DNA of 64,000 bases from Lepidodermella squamata (GCA_047495785.1 JBLDXI010000029.1:3162001-3226000), one strand, 5' to 3'. Shown: positions 9,001-16,218, numbered from the stretch's first letter. A program made the numbers and translations. Notes: generated by a model from the sequence alone, not told the origin.

Positions 9001-10374
9001 ATGCTTCAATCCGAAATAGTGAACTGTCTCTTTGAGAGCCCGACCATAGATGATCGGCAGTTCGAAAGGAAAAGCTGGGCCGAGGTTTGTGCAACAAGTT
9101 TTATACAGGATCAGCCCTCTCAGCCTTCTCGCATTATCTTTTCTACATATAACTTGCGTGAGTTGTTTTTATTGCCGAGGGAAGCCTATATCCAGTTGAC
9201 TGTTGAGTTCCGACGAAACGATAGTCAGGCTTTCAAAGCAACTGACAAGTACGCAATTAGGAACCATGTTATATCCATGTTTGAAACAGTTGAAGTGCAA
9301 GTAGGTGATAATGATAACCAGGTAGAGCAAACACGTTATAACGAACACTGGAGCTCGTTGCTGGGCGTTATTCACTGGTCTGATGACTATGCGCGAAGTC
9401 TTGGGGAAGAATCTCTTTTCGCCAGAGACTACCCAGCCCATGTAAATTATGAAATGACTCCTGAAGTTACAGCAGAAAGTTTCGATCCTGCGAAGAACAG
9501 CTGCAACGAGGGACTACTCTTGAGATCTTTGTATGTTAAGGATCATAAGATGGTTGTCACACTTTACTTAAGGGACATTCCTTTCTTCCAAAATTATTTT
9601 GGGATGTGGACCAAGGCGAGATTTCGTGTGATATTAACACCAAATTACACCAAACCCATAGTCGCAGCCATAGGGAAAAACGATGATTTGCCGGAAGGGA
9701 TGCATTTCCAGATTTCGTCAGCTTATATGTTTATTCCGGAAGTCACATTGATGCCTGAAACTAGAGCACGCATTTTGAAAGCCTTCAATACGGGTCTCAC
9801 GAAACTTTACAAATGGCAATCGCTAGAATGCTTTCAGAGCCCCCAGTTTGCTGTGAATAGTTCATCGGTACAATGGACAATCACATCTGAGATGAAAAAA
9901 CCAAGCTGGCTATATATTGTATTCTTGCAAGACTTCTCAGACGCAGAGTATCAAACAAAACTGACACAAATTTACACTCAGTGGAATATATTCAGCTACT
10001 CTCTCATGATAAACAATAAGGAGGCGTTTGCCGAGGCCAACATGAACTTTTCCCGCTTCAACGCTCACCGGCTCTATAACTATATTAAGGAAAACATGAA
10101 CCATTTCAATGATCGTGAAAGCACGAACACTGGTAGTCAGCTTAGTTACCTTGATTTTTGTCGATTTTACCGTTTCCTGGCATTCAATCTGGAAAGTGTA
10201 GATGCCGGTGCTATATATAATTCACGCGGTGACCAAAGCGTGAGCGTCACATTTAAAGCTAGAATCAGCCCTGTCGATAAGCCATTAGTTATGTTTTGTT
10301 TCATTTTTAGAGAAAAAGAAATAGGCTTCAACTACAAAGACGACAAGCTCGAGATAAGCCTTAACATGCTGTGA
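9001..10374 (+). CDS. Polinton major capsid protein (double jelly roll hexon)
   Basis: A 457-residue protein in the usual position after penton and of the usual length for Polinton hexons. Characteristic stretches are STYNLRELFLLPREAYIQLT near residue 50, ETVEVQVGDNDNQVEQT near 100, RDIPFFQNYFGMWTKARFRV near 190, and the C-terminal SVTFKARISPVDKPLVMFCF. The fold is a double jelly roll forming pseudo-hexameric trimers of the capsid shell. The frame is intact with no stop or frameshift, which argues that the copy is young or was recently functional. Confidence 0.93.
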   Translation: MLQSEIVNCLFESPTIDDRQFERKSWAEVCATSFIQDQPSQPSRIIFSTYNLRELFLLPREAYIQLTVEFRRNDSQAFKATDKYAIRNHVISMFETVEVQVGDNDNQVEQTRYNEHWSSLLGVIHWSDDYARSLGEESLFARDYPAHVNYEMTPEVTAESFDPAKNSCNEGLLLRSLYVKDHKMVVTLYLRDIPFFQNYFGMWTKARFRVILTPNYTKPIVAAIGKNDDLPEGMHFQISSAYMFIPEVTLMPETRARILKAFNTGLTKLYKWQSLECFQSPQFAVNSSSVQWTITSEMKKPSWLYIVFLQDFSDAEYQTKLTQIYTQWNIFSYSLMINNKEAFAEANMNFSRFNAHRLYNYIKENMNHFNDRESTNTGSQLSYLDFCRFYRFLAFNLESVDAGAIYNSRGDQSVSVTFKARISPVDKPLVMFCFIFREKEIGFNYKDDKLEISLNML

Positions 10375-10395
10375 ATTTTCTAACTTAGAATAATA

Positions 10396-10974
10396 ATGAC
10401 TAAATACATTCCATTCGACATTAAACTAACAGAGACCCAGAGAAGAGCATTTCAAAAACCAGGCCAAGTTGTCTTGCGTTTCACAATTGATCAGCTTCTT
10501 GCAGATCCAAATGGTTCCAAGTTGTTGTTGACGCAAAGGCAGATAGATAAAGTAATGAAGAGCAAACAAAGGATGAAAGGGCTTGATATTAAACTGAGCA
10601 AAACTCAGCTCCGGAAGAATCAGTCTGGTGGGTTCCTGTTACCAGCGCTTGCCGCAGCTTCTAAATTTATAGCACCTGTAGCTGTTGCAGCGCTGAGCGG
10701 CCTTGCCAGTTCCCTCGCCAGTACAGCAGCTGACAAGATCGTAGGCAAAGGCGTGTCGCTGACAATACCAAAAGAGGATTTAAATGAACTGCAAAAGGCG
10801 GTTTCGCTTCTGGAATCCCGACAAATTGTGCCTGCTGGCAGTAGTAAGGCAATTAAAAGCCATATAGAGCAACAGGGTGGAGCTTTTATCTTGCCGCTTG
10901 TATCAAGCTTGCTGGGTGCATTCCTTCCGACCTTATTCGGAAAAGGGGTTTACATGCCGTGGGAAAAAAACTGA
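10396..10974 (+). CDS. adenovirus pVI/pX-like membrane-active virion precursor
   Basis: A 192-residue protein. The N terminus (YIPFDIKLTETQRRAF, VVLRFTIDQLL) repeats later as GLDIKLSKTQLRKNQ. It is followed by QSGG at about residue 75 and a hydrophobic alanine-rich stretch (FLLPALAAASKFIAPVAVAA). Near the C terminus a second QQGG is followed by AFILPLVSSLLGAFLPTLFG. Both hydrophobic stretches begin directly after a Q-x-G-G motif, the form of an adenain-type cleavage site, so proteolysis would release two membrane-active peptides. The gene overlaps the protease gene by 16 bp, linking substrate and enzyme. Function is inferred from Polinton and adenovirus analogues. Confidence 0.82.
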   Translation: MTKYIPFDIKLTETQRRAFQKPGQVVLRFTIDQLLADPNGSKLLLTQRQIDKVMKSKQRMKGLDIKLSKTQLRKNQSGGFLLPALAAASKFIAPVAVAALSGLASSLASTAADKIVGKGVSLTIPKEDLNELQKAVSLLESRQIVPAGSSKAIKSHIEQQGGAFILPLVSSLLGAFLPTLFGKGVYMPWEKN

Positions 10975-11417
10975 TAAATACCGGGTTTTATCCCTTATCC
11001 AATCTTGAGATAACCGAAACTTTGAAGAGGCTCCTCGGAAAAGACTTCAAGGGCTGTTATGCTCGGGACGACCTTCCTGCTACACTTCAACGAGGATATT
11101 ACGTCATTAACCTGGACGATAAAGTTAACCGCGGAAGTCATTGGGTCTCAATGGCTGTGAAGTCGACTGAAATAATCTACTTCGATAGCTTCGGGTTTAT
11201 ATGCCCTAATGAGATCATTAAGCGTCGCGGCAAACGAGTAATTTGGTATTCCACACATGATATACAACATCCTGGCTCTGTTGCATGTGGCTTCTATGCC
11301 ATTTACTTTCTAAGAGAATTAGGTAAAGGTAGGGATAAGTTAGCTATTTTGCTAGACTTCAATAACACCGGGTCACCGCACAATGATGACTTACTGAAAA
11401 ATCTATTGTTAAGCTAG
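10959..11417 (+). CDS. adenain/Ulp1-like cysteine maturation protease
   Basis: A 152-residue C5/C48-type protease that matures virion proteins. The catalytic triad is visible: His in GSHWVSMAV (about residue 61), Asp in IYFDSFGF (about 75) and Cys in GSVACGFYAIYFL (about 109), with the oxyanion Gln in DIQHPGS. The N terminus GFYPLSNLEITETLKRLL resembles other Polinton proteases. Its start lies inside the end of the pVI-like gene. All key residues are present, so the enzyme should be active if expressed. Confidence 0.92.
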   Translation: MGKKLINTGFYPLSNLEITETLKRLLGKDFKGCYARDDLPATLQRGYYVINLDDKVNRGSHWVSMAVKSTEIIYFDSFGFICPNEIIKRRGKRVIWYSTHDIQHPGSVACGFYAIYFLRELGKGRDKLAILLDFNNTGSPHNDDLLKNLLLS

Positions 11418-11419
11418 AT

Positions 11420-11599
11420 ATGTATTGCCTGCATTGTAGGAAAAACACTAAATCAGTGAATGAGCAGCAATTAGCCACTCGTAATAACCGAGCTCTCATG
11501 ACAGGATCTTGTACACTCTGCGGTATGACAAAGTATAAATTCATAAGAATGTTAAAGAGAAACGCCGTCGTAGATAAAAAGGATGCAAGCGTCCGTTGA
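11420..11599 (+). CDS. 59-residue zinc-ribbon protein (DUF5679-like)
   Basis: A short frame starting three bases after the protease stop codon. The protein begins MYCLHCRKNTKSVNE, then has NNRALMTGSCTLCGMTKYKF. The pairs CxxC and CxxC, separated by about 26 residues with a basic R(A/x)LMxGxC turn, match the small zinc-ribbon protein common in Polintons and adintoviruses (type MYCxKCRxxT..GxCxxCG). Its last 17 bases overlap the start of the next gene in another frame. Role unknown; it binds zinc by inference. Confidence 0.8.
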   Translation: MYCLHCRKNTKSVNEQQLATRNNRALMTGSCTLCGMTKYKFIRMLKRNAVVDKKDASVR

Positions 11600-12089
11600 A
11601 GATGAATTGAAGAGACTGATGGATAATTTTGAGAATTCTAAATCAGTGAGAAAGACATTTTCTACCATGCCTTACGTGTATTGCGATGCGTGTGCCACAG
11701 AACTTTTGCTTGACGAAAGGGCGAATTTCAACGTATGCCCAAACTGCGGTTTATGTTATCCATACTGTGAGCACTCCCCGCCATTCAAATTAGTACCTTA
11801 CAAACGAAAATGGCATTTAATGACTGTAATTAAAAAGCGCGGTATAGAAATGCTACCTCCTCAACTTGAGAGGCTGATGTCGAGCTTTATCAAGTTTGAC
11901 TCGGGCTATGCAGAACTCTTTCCCGATCAAAATATGATGCACCTTGACTTTGTTATCAAAGCTCTGGCTCAGGAACATGGATACGACCTTGTGGCACAGA
12001 GCGTACACGTGAAATCGGTTAACGATAAGACGCTGAGGCAATGGCGGAATAAGTATAATCTAGTCATCGCTCATTATGAGATCGAATGA
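11583..12089 (+). CDS. VLTF3-like zinc-binding putative transcription factor
   Basis: A 168-residue protein. Residues 30-65 hold a zinc ribbon: YCDACATELLLDERANFNVC followed by PNCG and a YPYCEH extension. Directly after it come PYKRKWHLMTVIKK and LPPQLERLM. This arrangement (CxxC..CxxCG followed by YxRxxH and a helical Q-rich tail) is that of the poxvirus late transcription factor 3 family found across large DNA viruses. If correct it would drive late genes of the element. It overlaps both neighbours (17 bp upstream, 14 bp downstream). The assignment rests on motif shape; a generic TFIIB-type ribbon protein is the alternative. Confidence 0.6.
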   Translation: MQASVEDELKRLMDNFENSKSVRKTFSTMPYVYCDACATELLLDERANFNVCPNCGLCYPYCEHSPPFKLVPYKRKWHLMTVIKKRGIEMLPPQLERLMSSFIKFDSGYAELFPDQNMMHLDFVIKALAQEHGYDLVAQSVHVKSVNDKTLRQWRNKYNLVIAHYEIE

Positions 12090-12735
12090 AATATTCATTC
12101 CAAGTGAATGGTTTGAAAATGCACGACAGGCAGCAATTTATTTGAGGGCAGACGGCAGTACTCCATTCGCGGCAAACCTAAACGCGAATAGCTACTGCAT
12201 CGAAAATTTGGGCGGCCCCGTTTTCGACAACGATGCTGTTAGTAAAAATTGGGTTGAGCGAAGTTGTTTAATGATTCAATCCGATCAGACTGTTGACTTT
12301 AAAAATGCTAGGCTCACGAACATCCATCCACCAATAAATCCAAACGATGGCGCGATTCGGGCTTCCAGATTGATATGCTCTGGCAAGGTTTCTCTTGCGC
12401 GCGAGAATAAGCTAAGTTTTGATAACATGATTTCCGGAATGCCTGAAGTAAGCGATAGCTTAGTGTTTCGGGCAGACGTAACAGCCAGAGTGGAAATGTG
12501 GTTCCGGCTGGACGACAACAGAGCCACATCCTTCACCCTTGATTTCTTCAAAAACAACGGTAACTTGTTCTCGAAATACTTCAACTATAACAATGTTAAT
12601 TTGGAGAGCAGCAATGAATACTGTTCCTTTATAGAGCAATTCCGATTGAATGATAGCTTAACGGTTATTGCAGCAGCTGACGAAAGCATACAACTGTCAT
12701 ACATTTTGATTATTTCTAACCTAAAGAATACGTGA
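12076..12735 (+). CDS. fibre/attachment-like protein with tail-fibre N-terminal repeats
   Basis: A 219-residue protein. Residues 28-64 read TPFAANLNANSYCIENLGG then FDNDAVSKNWVE, which closely follows the phage and Polinton fibre motif LNMNxxxIxNLxxPxxxxDAVxKxYV. A second, weaker copy follows (VDFKNARLTNIHPPINPNDG). The rest is beta-rich (EMWFRLDD, TSFTLDFFKNNGNLFSKYF) and could be a receptor-binding head. By analogy it would be a trimeric vertex fibre that binds host cells. It overlaps the VLTF3-like gene by 14 bp and the next gene by 4 bp. Confidence 0.62.
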   Translation: MRSNEIFIPSEWFENARQAAIYLRADGSTPFAANLNANSYCIENLGGPVFDNDAVSKNWVERSCLMIQSDQTVDFKNARLTNIHPPINPNDGAIRASRLICSGKVSLARENKLSFDNMISGMPEVSDSLVFRADVTARVEMWFRLDDNRATSFTLDFFKNNGNLFSKYFNYNNVNLESSNEYCSFIEQFRLNDSLTVIAAADESIQLSYILIISNLKNT

Positions 12736-13331
12736 TACATATATTCAGAATGAATGACAACCAGCTAAAAACAGTAGAAAGTATTTACCCCACTGCTCCC
12801 AGACTACAGATGTCTTCTACTCAAGAGTTCAGGCTTGCTGAGCTCCGGCGCCTAAATGATGTTTTCAACACAGAAATATCGAAAAGAAAGAAGCTTTATA
12901 ATAGATATTCCCGTTTTTCGTCAATTTGCAAAGCTACTATTCATGGAATAACGGGCGGCACAACATCGCTTGCGATTGGTGGAATCGCACTACTGTCACT
13001 TGGCCTCCCAACCGGTATCATGTTGGAGATTACTGCAGCTTCGGGCGGCATGGTCATACTTGTTCTCAACCTGCTTGACTTAAAGTTCGAAAGGAAAGCC
13101 GAAAAACATGAAAGAATCGCCACTCTTGCCATGTCGAAAGCCAACTCAATAGGCGACATGATCAAAACAGCCCTGGAAGATAACCACATCAGTGACACTG
13201 AGTATCAGGTTATTATGAGAGAAAACGAGAAATTCCATGATATGAAAAAGTTGCTCCAGAAGAGTTTAAATTGTGATCGCACGCAAATATTTCTTGAGGA
13301 ACTCAAAAAGCATGGTGTGAACGTCCCTTGA
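12732..13331 (+). CDS. conserved Polinton membrane-hairpin protein
   Basis: A 199-residue protein with a helical charged N terminus, then a glycine-rich hydrophobic hairpin at about 72-118 (GTTSLAIGGIALLSLGLP, TAASGGMVILVLNLLDL). The C-terminal helix reads KHERIATLAMSKANSIGDM then DNHISDTEYQVIMRENEKF. The pattern KHExIxxLAxSK..ISDxEFxxIxxE is one I recall from many metazoan Polinton open frames. Function is not known; a virion membrane or holin-like role would be speculation. It is the last plus-strand gene of the main block. Confidence 0.72.
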   Translation: MIHIFRMNDNQLKTVESIYPTAPRLQMSSTQEFRLAELRRLNDVFNTEISKRKKLYNRYSRFSSICKATIHGITGGTTSLAIGGIALLSLGLPTGIMLEITAASGGMVILVLNLLDLKFERKAEKHERIATLAMSKANSIGDMIKTALEDNHISDTEYQVIMRENEKFHDMKKLLQKSLNCDRTQIFLEELKKHGVNVP

Positions 13332-13332
13332 G

Positions 13333-13587
13333 CTAGCGAAAAGGCGAGTAAAATATCACACGTTTCTTTGGTGCTCTAACTGCTTTAGCATGATTGCCTT
13401 TGATTTTCGAAGGCTTTTTAATTCTATCCCTATTCACAAAATACCCTAGCAACGCGGCGATTACACTCAATGCAACAAAAATGCGTTGAAGCTGGGTGTT
13501 CGTCCTTAAGCAGTCGATCTGAAGTTCTCTAACAAGCACCTTAATATATGAGATTATTTCTTCTTGGGCACTCGAGTAAGTATTCAT
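13333..13587 (-). CDS. small single-TM protein of the Polinton
   Basis: An 84-residue protein convergent with the hairpin protein gene (1 bp apart). One transmembrane helix is visible at about 36-51 (IFVALSVIAALLGYFV), followed by a strongly basic tail (RIKKPSKIKGNHAKAVRAPKKR). The N-terminal part is amphipathic helix. Positive charge after the helix suggests a cytoplasmic or interior C terminus. No family recognised. Confidence 0.6.
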   Translation of the reverse strand: MNTYSSAQEEIISYIKVLVRELQIDCLRTNTQLQRIFVALSVIAALLGYFVNRDRIKKPSKIKGNHAKAVRAPKKRVIFYSPFR

Positions 13588-13605
13588 TAAGTATTAAAAC
13601 GATTT

Positions 13606-13941
13606 TTATTTTTCTCGTCGCGCCCTCATTTCAGCTATGAATTTCTCTATATCTGACTTCCTTTTCTGTCGCCGTTCAGACAGCTCAGCTTTGCGCCTCT
13701 GGCTCTGTAACTTACGGTCGTTATCTTCTTTTTCCCTTGCAGTCAGCAAATCGCTGTATTTCTGTTCAATGACAGCCTTCTCGTTCTCCAAAGTCTTAAT
13801 ACGGGTATTTGAGGACTGTCTCTTGAGCGAGGAATACTGATCGCTGATAATCTCAACTTCCTGCTTCAGTTTGTCAATATCTTGATCCTTCTCGTCGACG
13901 ATTTCATCGACCTCTGTGTATGAAAGAAATCCTTTCTCCAT
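13606..13941 (-). CDS. coiled-coil protein of the Polinton
   Basis: A 111-residue protein with heptad-rich charged sequence through almost all its length (DIDKLKQEVEIISDQYSSL, KTLENEKAVIEQKYSDLL, RKLQSQRRKAELSERRQKR). It lies between the one-TM protein and the helix-turn-helix gene on the same strand, with 18 bp and 7 bp gaps, so the three are likely one transcript. Role unknown; a scaffold or DNA-organising role is only a guess. Confidence 0.6.
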   Translation of the reverse strand: MEKGFLSYTEVDEIVDEKDQDIDKLKQEVEIISDQYSSLKRQSSNTRIKTLENEKAVIEQKYSDLLTAREKEDNDRKLQSQRRKAELSERRQKRKSDIEKFIAEMRARREK

Positions 13942-13948
13942 GATTATA

Positions 13949-14206
13949 TTATTTACCGAGAAATCTTCTTCTTAGCAGGTAAGCTTCCTTGCCGCCGACA
14001 TGAGAGACATCCTTTGGAATCAGACTAACGTTGATGCCACCGCCCTTCAGCGATGAGACGCGTTGTTGTTTGCCTAAATGATAGTAAATCGTGCCTCTGC
14101 TGAGTCCCACTTCAGCTGCGATTTTATCTACTGTCTTAGAGCTATTCTGATATTCATGGATTGCTTGGCTGATTTTGTCGGGATTTATTACCTTGCGACG
14201 AAGCAT
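13949..14206 (-). CDS. helix-turn-helix DNA-binding regulator
   Basis: An 85-residue protein. Residues 10-48 form a psq/resolvase-type helix-turn-helix: PDKISQAIHEYQNSSKTVDK then IAAEVGLSRGTIYYHLGKQQ. The remaining tail is Gly/Ser-rich and basic. It is the first gene of the minus-strand block, and upstream of it (14260-14370) are repeated TTCGAA-centred words that could be its operators. It probably binds element DNA; a repressor or recombination-directionality role cannot be distinguished from sequence. Confidence 0.75.
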   Translation of the reverse strand: MLRRKVINPDKISQAIHEYQNSSKTVDKIAAEVGLSRGTIYYHLGKQQRVSSLKGGGINVSLIPKDVSHVGGKEAYLLRRRFLGK

Positions 14207-14259
14207 CTTATATTTATTTGAGAAATTAAAATATTTCGATATTTCGATGTTCCATTATT

Positions 14260-14366
14260 CAAATGTTTGAACGTTCAGTCATATATATGTTGAAATTAAC
14301 AGCGTTGTCGATTTCCTTTTCAAGTGTTCGAACATTTCAAAATTAAAACATTAGAAGGTTCGAATA
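14260..14366. promoter_or_regulatory. TTCGAA-type repeated words upstream of the HTH gene
   Basis: Three related words occur here: TGTTTGAACG at 14264-14273, the perfect palindrome TGTTCGAACA at 14325-14334 and GGTTCGAATA at 14357-14366. A further near copy, ATGTTCAAATAT, is at about 15487. They sit between the minus-strand HTH gene and the microprotein cluster. Operator sites for the HTH protein are a plausible reading but unproved. Confidence 0.4.
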
Positions 14367-14426
14367 ATTGCTTTATCGAGAAGTTTAGCTTTGAACATCG
14401 CTGGATCAGTAAATAATTATTCTGAA

Positions 14427-14652
14427 TCAGATGAAGGCATGTGAAGTTCTAGGCAAGAACAGATACTTGACAACAGTGGCAGCAGTAAGTTCCGATTTCA
14501 ATTCTTCGTCGCCAACAATTTCTCCACAGACGAGACATACCGCCTCATTGCAAAAGAGGTATATCGAATGTAGGCATATCGAAGCATTCTTCAGTACTTT
14601 GAGATTCAGTTATCAGGATGCTCTCTTGAGTAGTCTCGTCAGGTCCTCGCAT
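14427..14652 (-). pseudogene. frame-disrupted zinc-ribbon microprotein candidate
   Basis: A minus-strand ATG frame (14652-14545, 35 codons, ending FDMPTFDIPLLQ) stops just where another minus frame without an ATG (14609-14427) encodes CNEAVCLVCGEIVGDEE, a TFIIB-like CxxCGxIV knuckle. Together they look like one small zinc-ribbon gene broken by a frameshift, or joined by a tiny intron. A plus-strand frame of 96 codons covers the same DNA (14431-14721) but shows no recognisable domain. Confidence 0.35.
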
Positions 14653-14865
14653 CAGTTAGAGAAGACGGATTTCTCTCCAAGAGCAAAAAATGCAACCAAT
14701 TGCAAGAGTAAGCGTGCTTAGGGTGATTACGAATGCAGTGCACAAACGAGCTGACGTTAAATAATTTATCCTCTGCCCTCGATCTAAATCGGTCGATATT
14801 ATCCCGGCAACGAGAGAAAACATGTAGCTGAATCAGCTGGCAGTTTTCTATATACGAAAGTTTTT

Positions 14866-14979
14866 ATGGGATTAGAGTGCCCGTTTTGTAAGCACAGTGA
14901 ATCTACCGTTGAATTAACTGACTGCCTTTCCTGTCCTTACTGCGGCAGAAAATATCCTGTTTCTCCGTTTCAAGTTTGA
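14866..14979 (+). CDS. 37-residue zinc-ribbon microprotein
   Basis: Frame MGLECPFCKHSESTVELT then DCLSCPYCGRKYPVS, ATG to TGA. Two CPxC pairs 16 residues apart give a compact zinc ribbon. It is too short for usual gene callers. Neighbouring short frames at 15038, 15583, 15919 and 16120 have the same kind of Cys pairs, so a family of element-borne microproteins is likely. Function unknown. Confidence 0.55.
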   Translation: MGLECPFCKHSESTVELTDCLSCPYCGRKYPVSPFQV

Positions 14980-15037
14980 AAAGCGTTTGAAAATCGTCGA
15001 TATTGCCTTCATAGTTTTCCCATATACAGGTTACGAA

Positions 15038-15169
15038 ATGAATCAGCAACAACCATGCGAACCTTGCGGACCCTGGGGGCCTGGTGGACCTTATGATGGA
15101 GCCCCGAGGACTTGTAGTGGAGCCTACGGACCTGATGGACCTTGTGAACCATGCGGGCCTACTCGTTGA
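15038..15169 (+). CDS. 43-residue Cys/Gly/Pro-rich microprotein
   Basis: Starts at the ATG of MNQQQPCEPCGPWGPGGPY. The middle is GAPRTCSGAYGPDGP and the end repeats PCEPCGP. The PCEPCGP word flanks a collagen-like Gly-Pro stretch, so the gene may come from an internal duplication. The two CxxC pairs could bind one metal ion. A longer frame upstream has no ATG. Function unknown. Confidence 0.45.
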   Translation: MNQQQPCEPCGPWGPGGPYDGAPRTCSGAYGPDGPCEPCGPTR

Positions 15170-15192
15170 TAAAATACGACCAATATTTGACT

Positions 15193-15260
15193 TTTGCCAT
15201 TAATATATTTAAGGAAAATTAATATCTTTGCCATTAAAATATTTAAGAGAAATAAATATC
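15193..15260. repeat. 34-bp tandem duplication
   Basis: Two adjacent 34-bp copies, each starting TTTGCCATTAA and continuing ATATTTAAG, are 34 bp apart (starts 15193 and 15227) with a few substitutions. It lies in the gap after the Cys/Gly/Pro microprotein. The surrounding gap 15170-15582 shows no other convincing gene. Confidence 0.7.
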
Positions 15261-15582
15261 TGACCGGTCGGAAACCTTGCTACTTACAATGAGACGGCAT
15301 GTCATAGCTTTCCGGTATTTTCTTGGGTATTATTACACAGCACCTCTTCAGTCGCAGTATATCGTTTTATTTGCGTTATGATTATGACTCTTAAGCTAAT
15401 GTTTCATAATGGGGCCTGAAGTAGAGTTAGATTTGAATATTCCAACTGGATAAAAGCGTATATCTAACAACTTATAATTAATGTTCAATGTTCAAATATG
15501 ACTGTAATGATAGGTACAGGCCTTAAGCATATGGATCCAGGCTTGATCCTGTTTCTCGGTTCCCGTTTCAACAGTTCCATTC

Positions 15583-15690
15583 TCAGCGATGCCCAACAGT
15601 ATTGCCACAGTCATTGCAAACTACCGTGCCCATTATGTCATCCTCCACAATATGTTTGTCTCCAGTATGTTCGCAGTCGTTTCCAGGCAT
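15583..15690 (-). CDS. 35-residue TFIIB-like zinc-ribbon microprotein (minus strand)
   Basis: Minus-strand ATG frame beginning MPGNDCEHTGDKHIV and ending with GTVVCNDCGNTVGHR. The pattern DCxH..(about 16)..VCxxCGxxVG is a small zinc ribbon and is clearly similar to the plus-strand microprotein at 16120 (GTFYVCQNCGAIVGQ). The opposite-strand 65-codon frame covering this DNA has scattered Cys/His but no such motif. Homology with the 16120 gene supports coding on the minus strand. Confidence 0.5.
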   Translation of the reverse strand: MPGNDCEHTGDKHIVEDDIMGTVVCNDCGNTVGHR

Positions 15691-15918
15691 GGTGAACTTG
15701 GTAATTTTTCAAATTAATTCTAAAGGAAACAGTTGACAGCATGTAAAGGGGCTATGATTCGGCAAATTCGGCATAAAATTTCACCGCGAGAGCACACATA
15801 TAGAAGAATCGAACTACCAACCTTGTTCACACACTGGCTCGTCATACATTATGCGTCATCATCGATTTTGAGCAGTGGGTTCGATATAGAGATGACGCAT
15901 TGCAGCAACCGTTAAATA

Positions 15919-16071
15919 ATGAATCAGCGAGAAACAATAGTTTTTATTGACGCGAATTCATTTTATCGGTCTCCCTGCTGCGCCTATATCGAATTCTCTG
16001 CTGAAATACTTAACCGCCTGGACTGTCCTTACTGTCCTAAAAAGGTTCTCGACTCTTCAGGTAAGTATTAA
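15919..16071 (+). CDS. 50-residue zinc-binding microprotein
   Basis: ATG frame MNQRETIVFIDANSFYRSPC then CAYIEFSAEILNRLDCPYCP. A CC pair and a CPYCP knuckle 14 residues later could form one zinc site. The LDCPYC segment matches LSCPYC in the microprotein at 14866, supporting common origin. Function unknown. Confidence 0.5.
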   Translation: MNQRETIVFIDANSFYRSPCCAYIEFSAEILNRLDCPYCPKKVLDSSGKY

Positions 16072-16119
16072 AATACCTCAGCCTTTTCCTGGATAACTAT
16101 TTCGAAAACAGCTTGCAAT

Positions 16120-16218
16120 ATGCATGATTGCGGTTGTGATGATCCGGATATTATAAACGATGGAACATTTTATGTATGCCAAAACTGTGGCGCGATTGTT
16201 GGGCAGGTCTACGTATGA
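16120..16218 (+). CDS. 32-residue TFIIB-like zinc-ribbon microprotein
   Basis: ATG frame MHDCGCDDPDIINDG then TFYVCQNCGAIVGQVYV. It has a DCxC and a CxxCG knuckle 14 residues apart and is a near homologue of the minus-strand 35-residue frame at 15583-15690. It is the last element-like frame before host-like spacer. Confidence 0.5.
   Translation: MHDCGCDDPDIINDGTFYVCQNCGAIVGQVYV

Noticed and set aside
14431-14721. Plus-strand 96-codon frame upstream of the microprotein cluster
   Set aside because: No domain or composition of a gene; the opposite strand of the same DNA encodes a CxxCG knuckle resembling the neighbours.
15498-15695. Plus-strand 65-codon frame with scattered Cys and His
   Set aside because: Overlaps the minus-strand 35-residue zinc ribbon that has a clear homologue at 16120; the plus frame has no matching relative.
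15733-15915. Possible tRNA on the minus strand because of AGTTCGATTCT
   Set aside because: No A box, no acceptor pairing and no anticodon arm around it.
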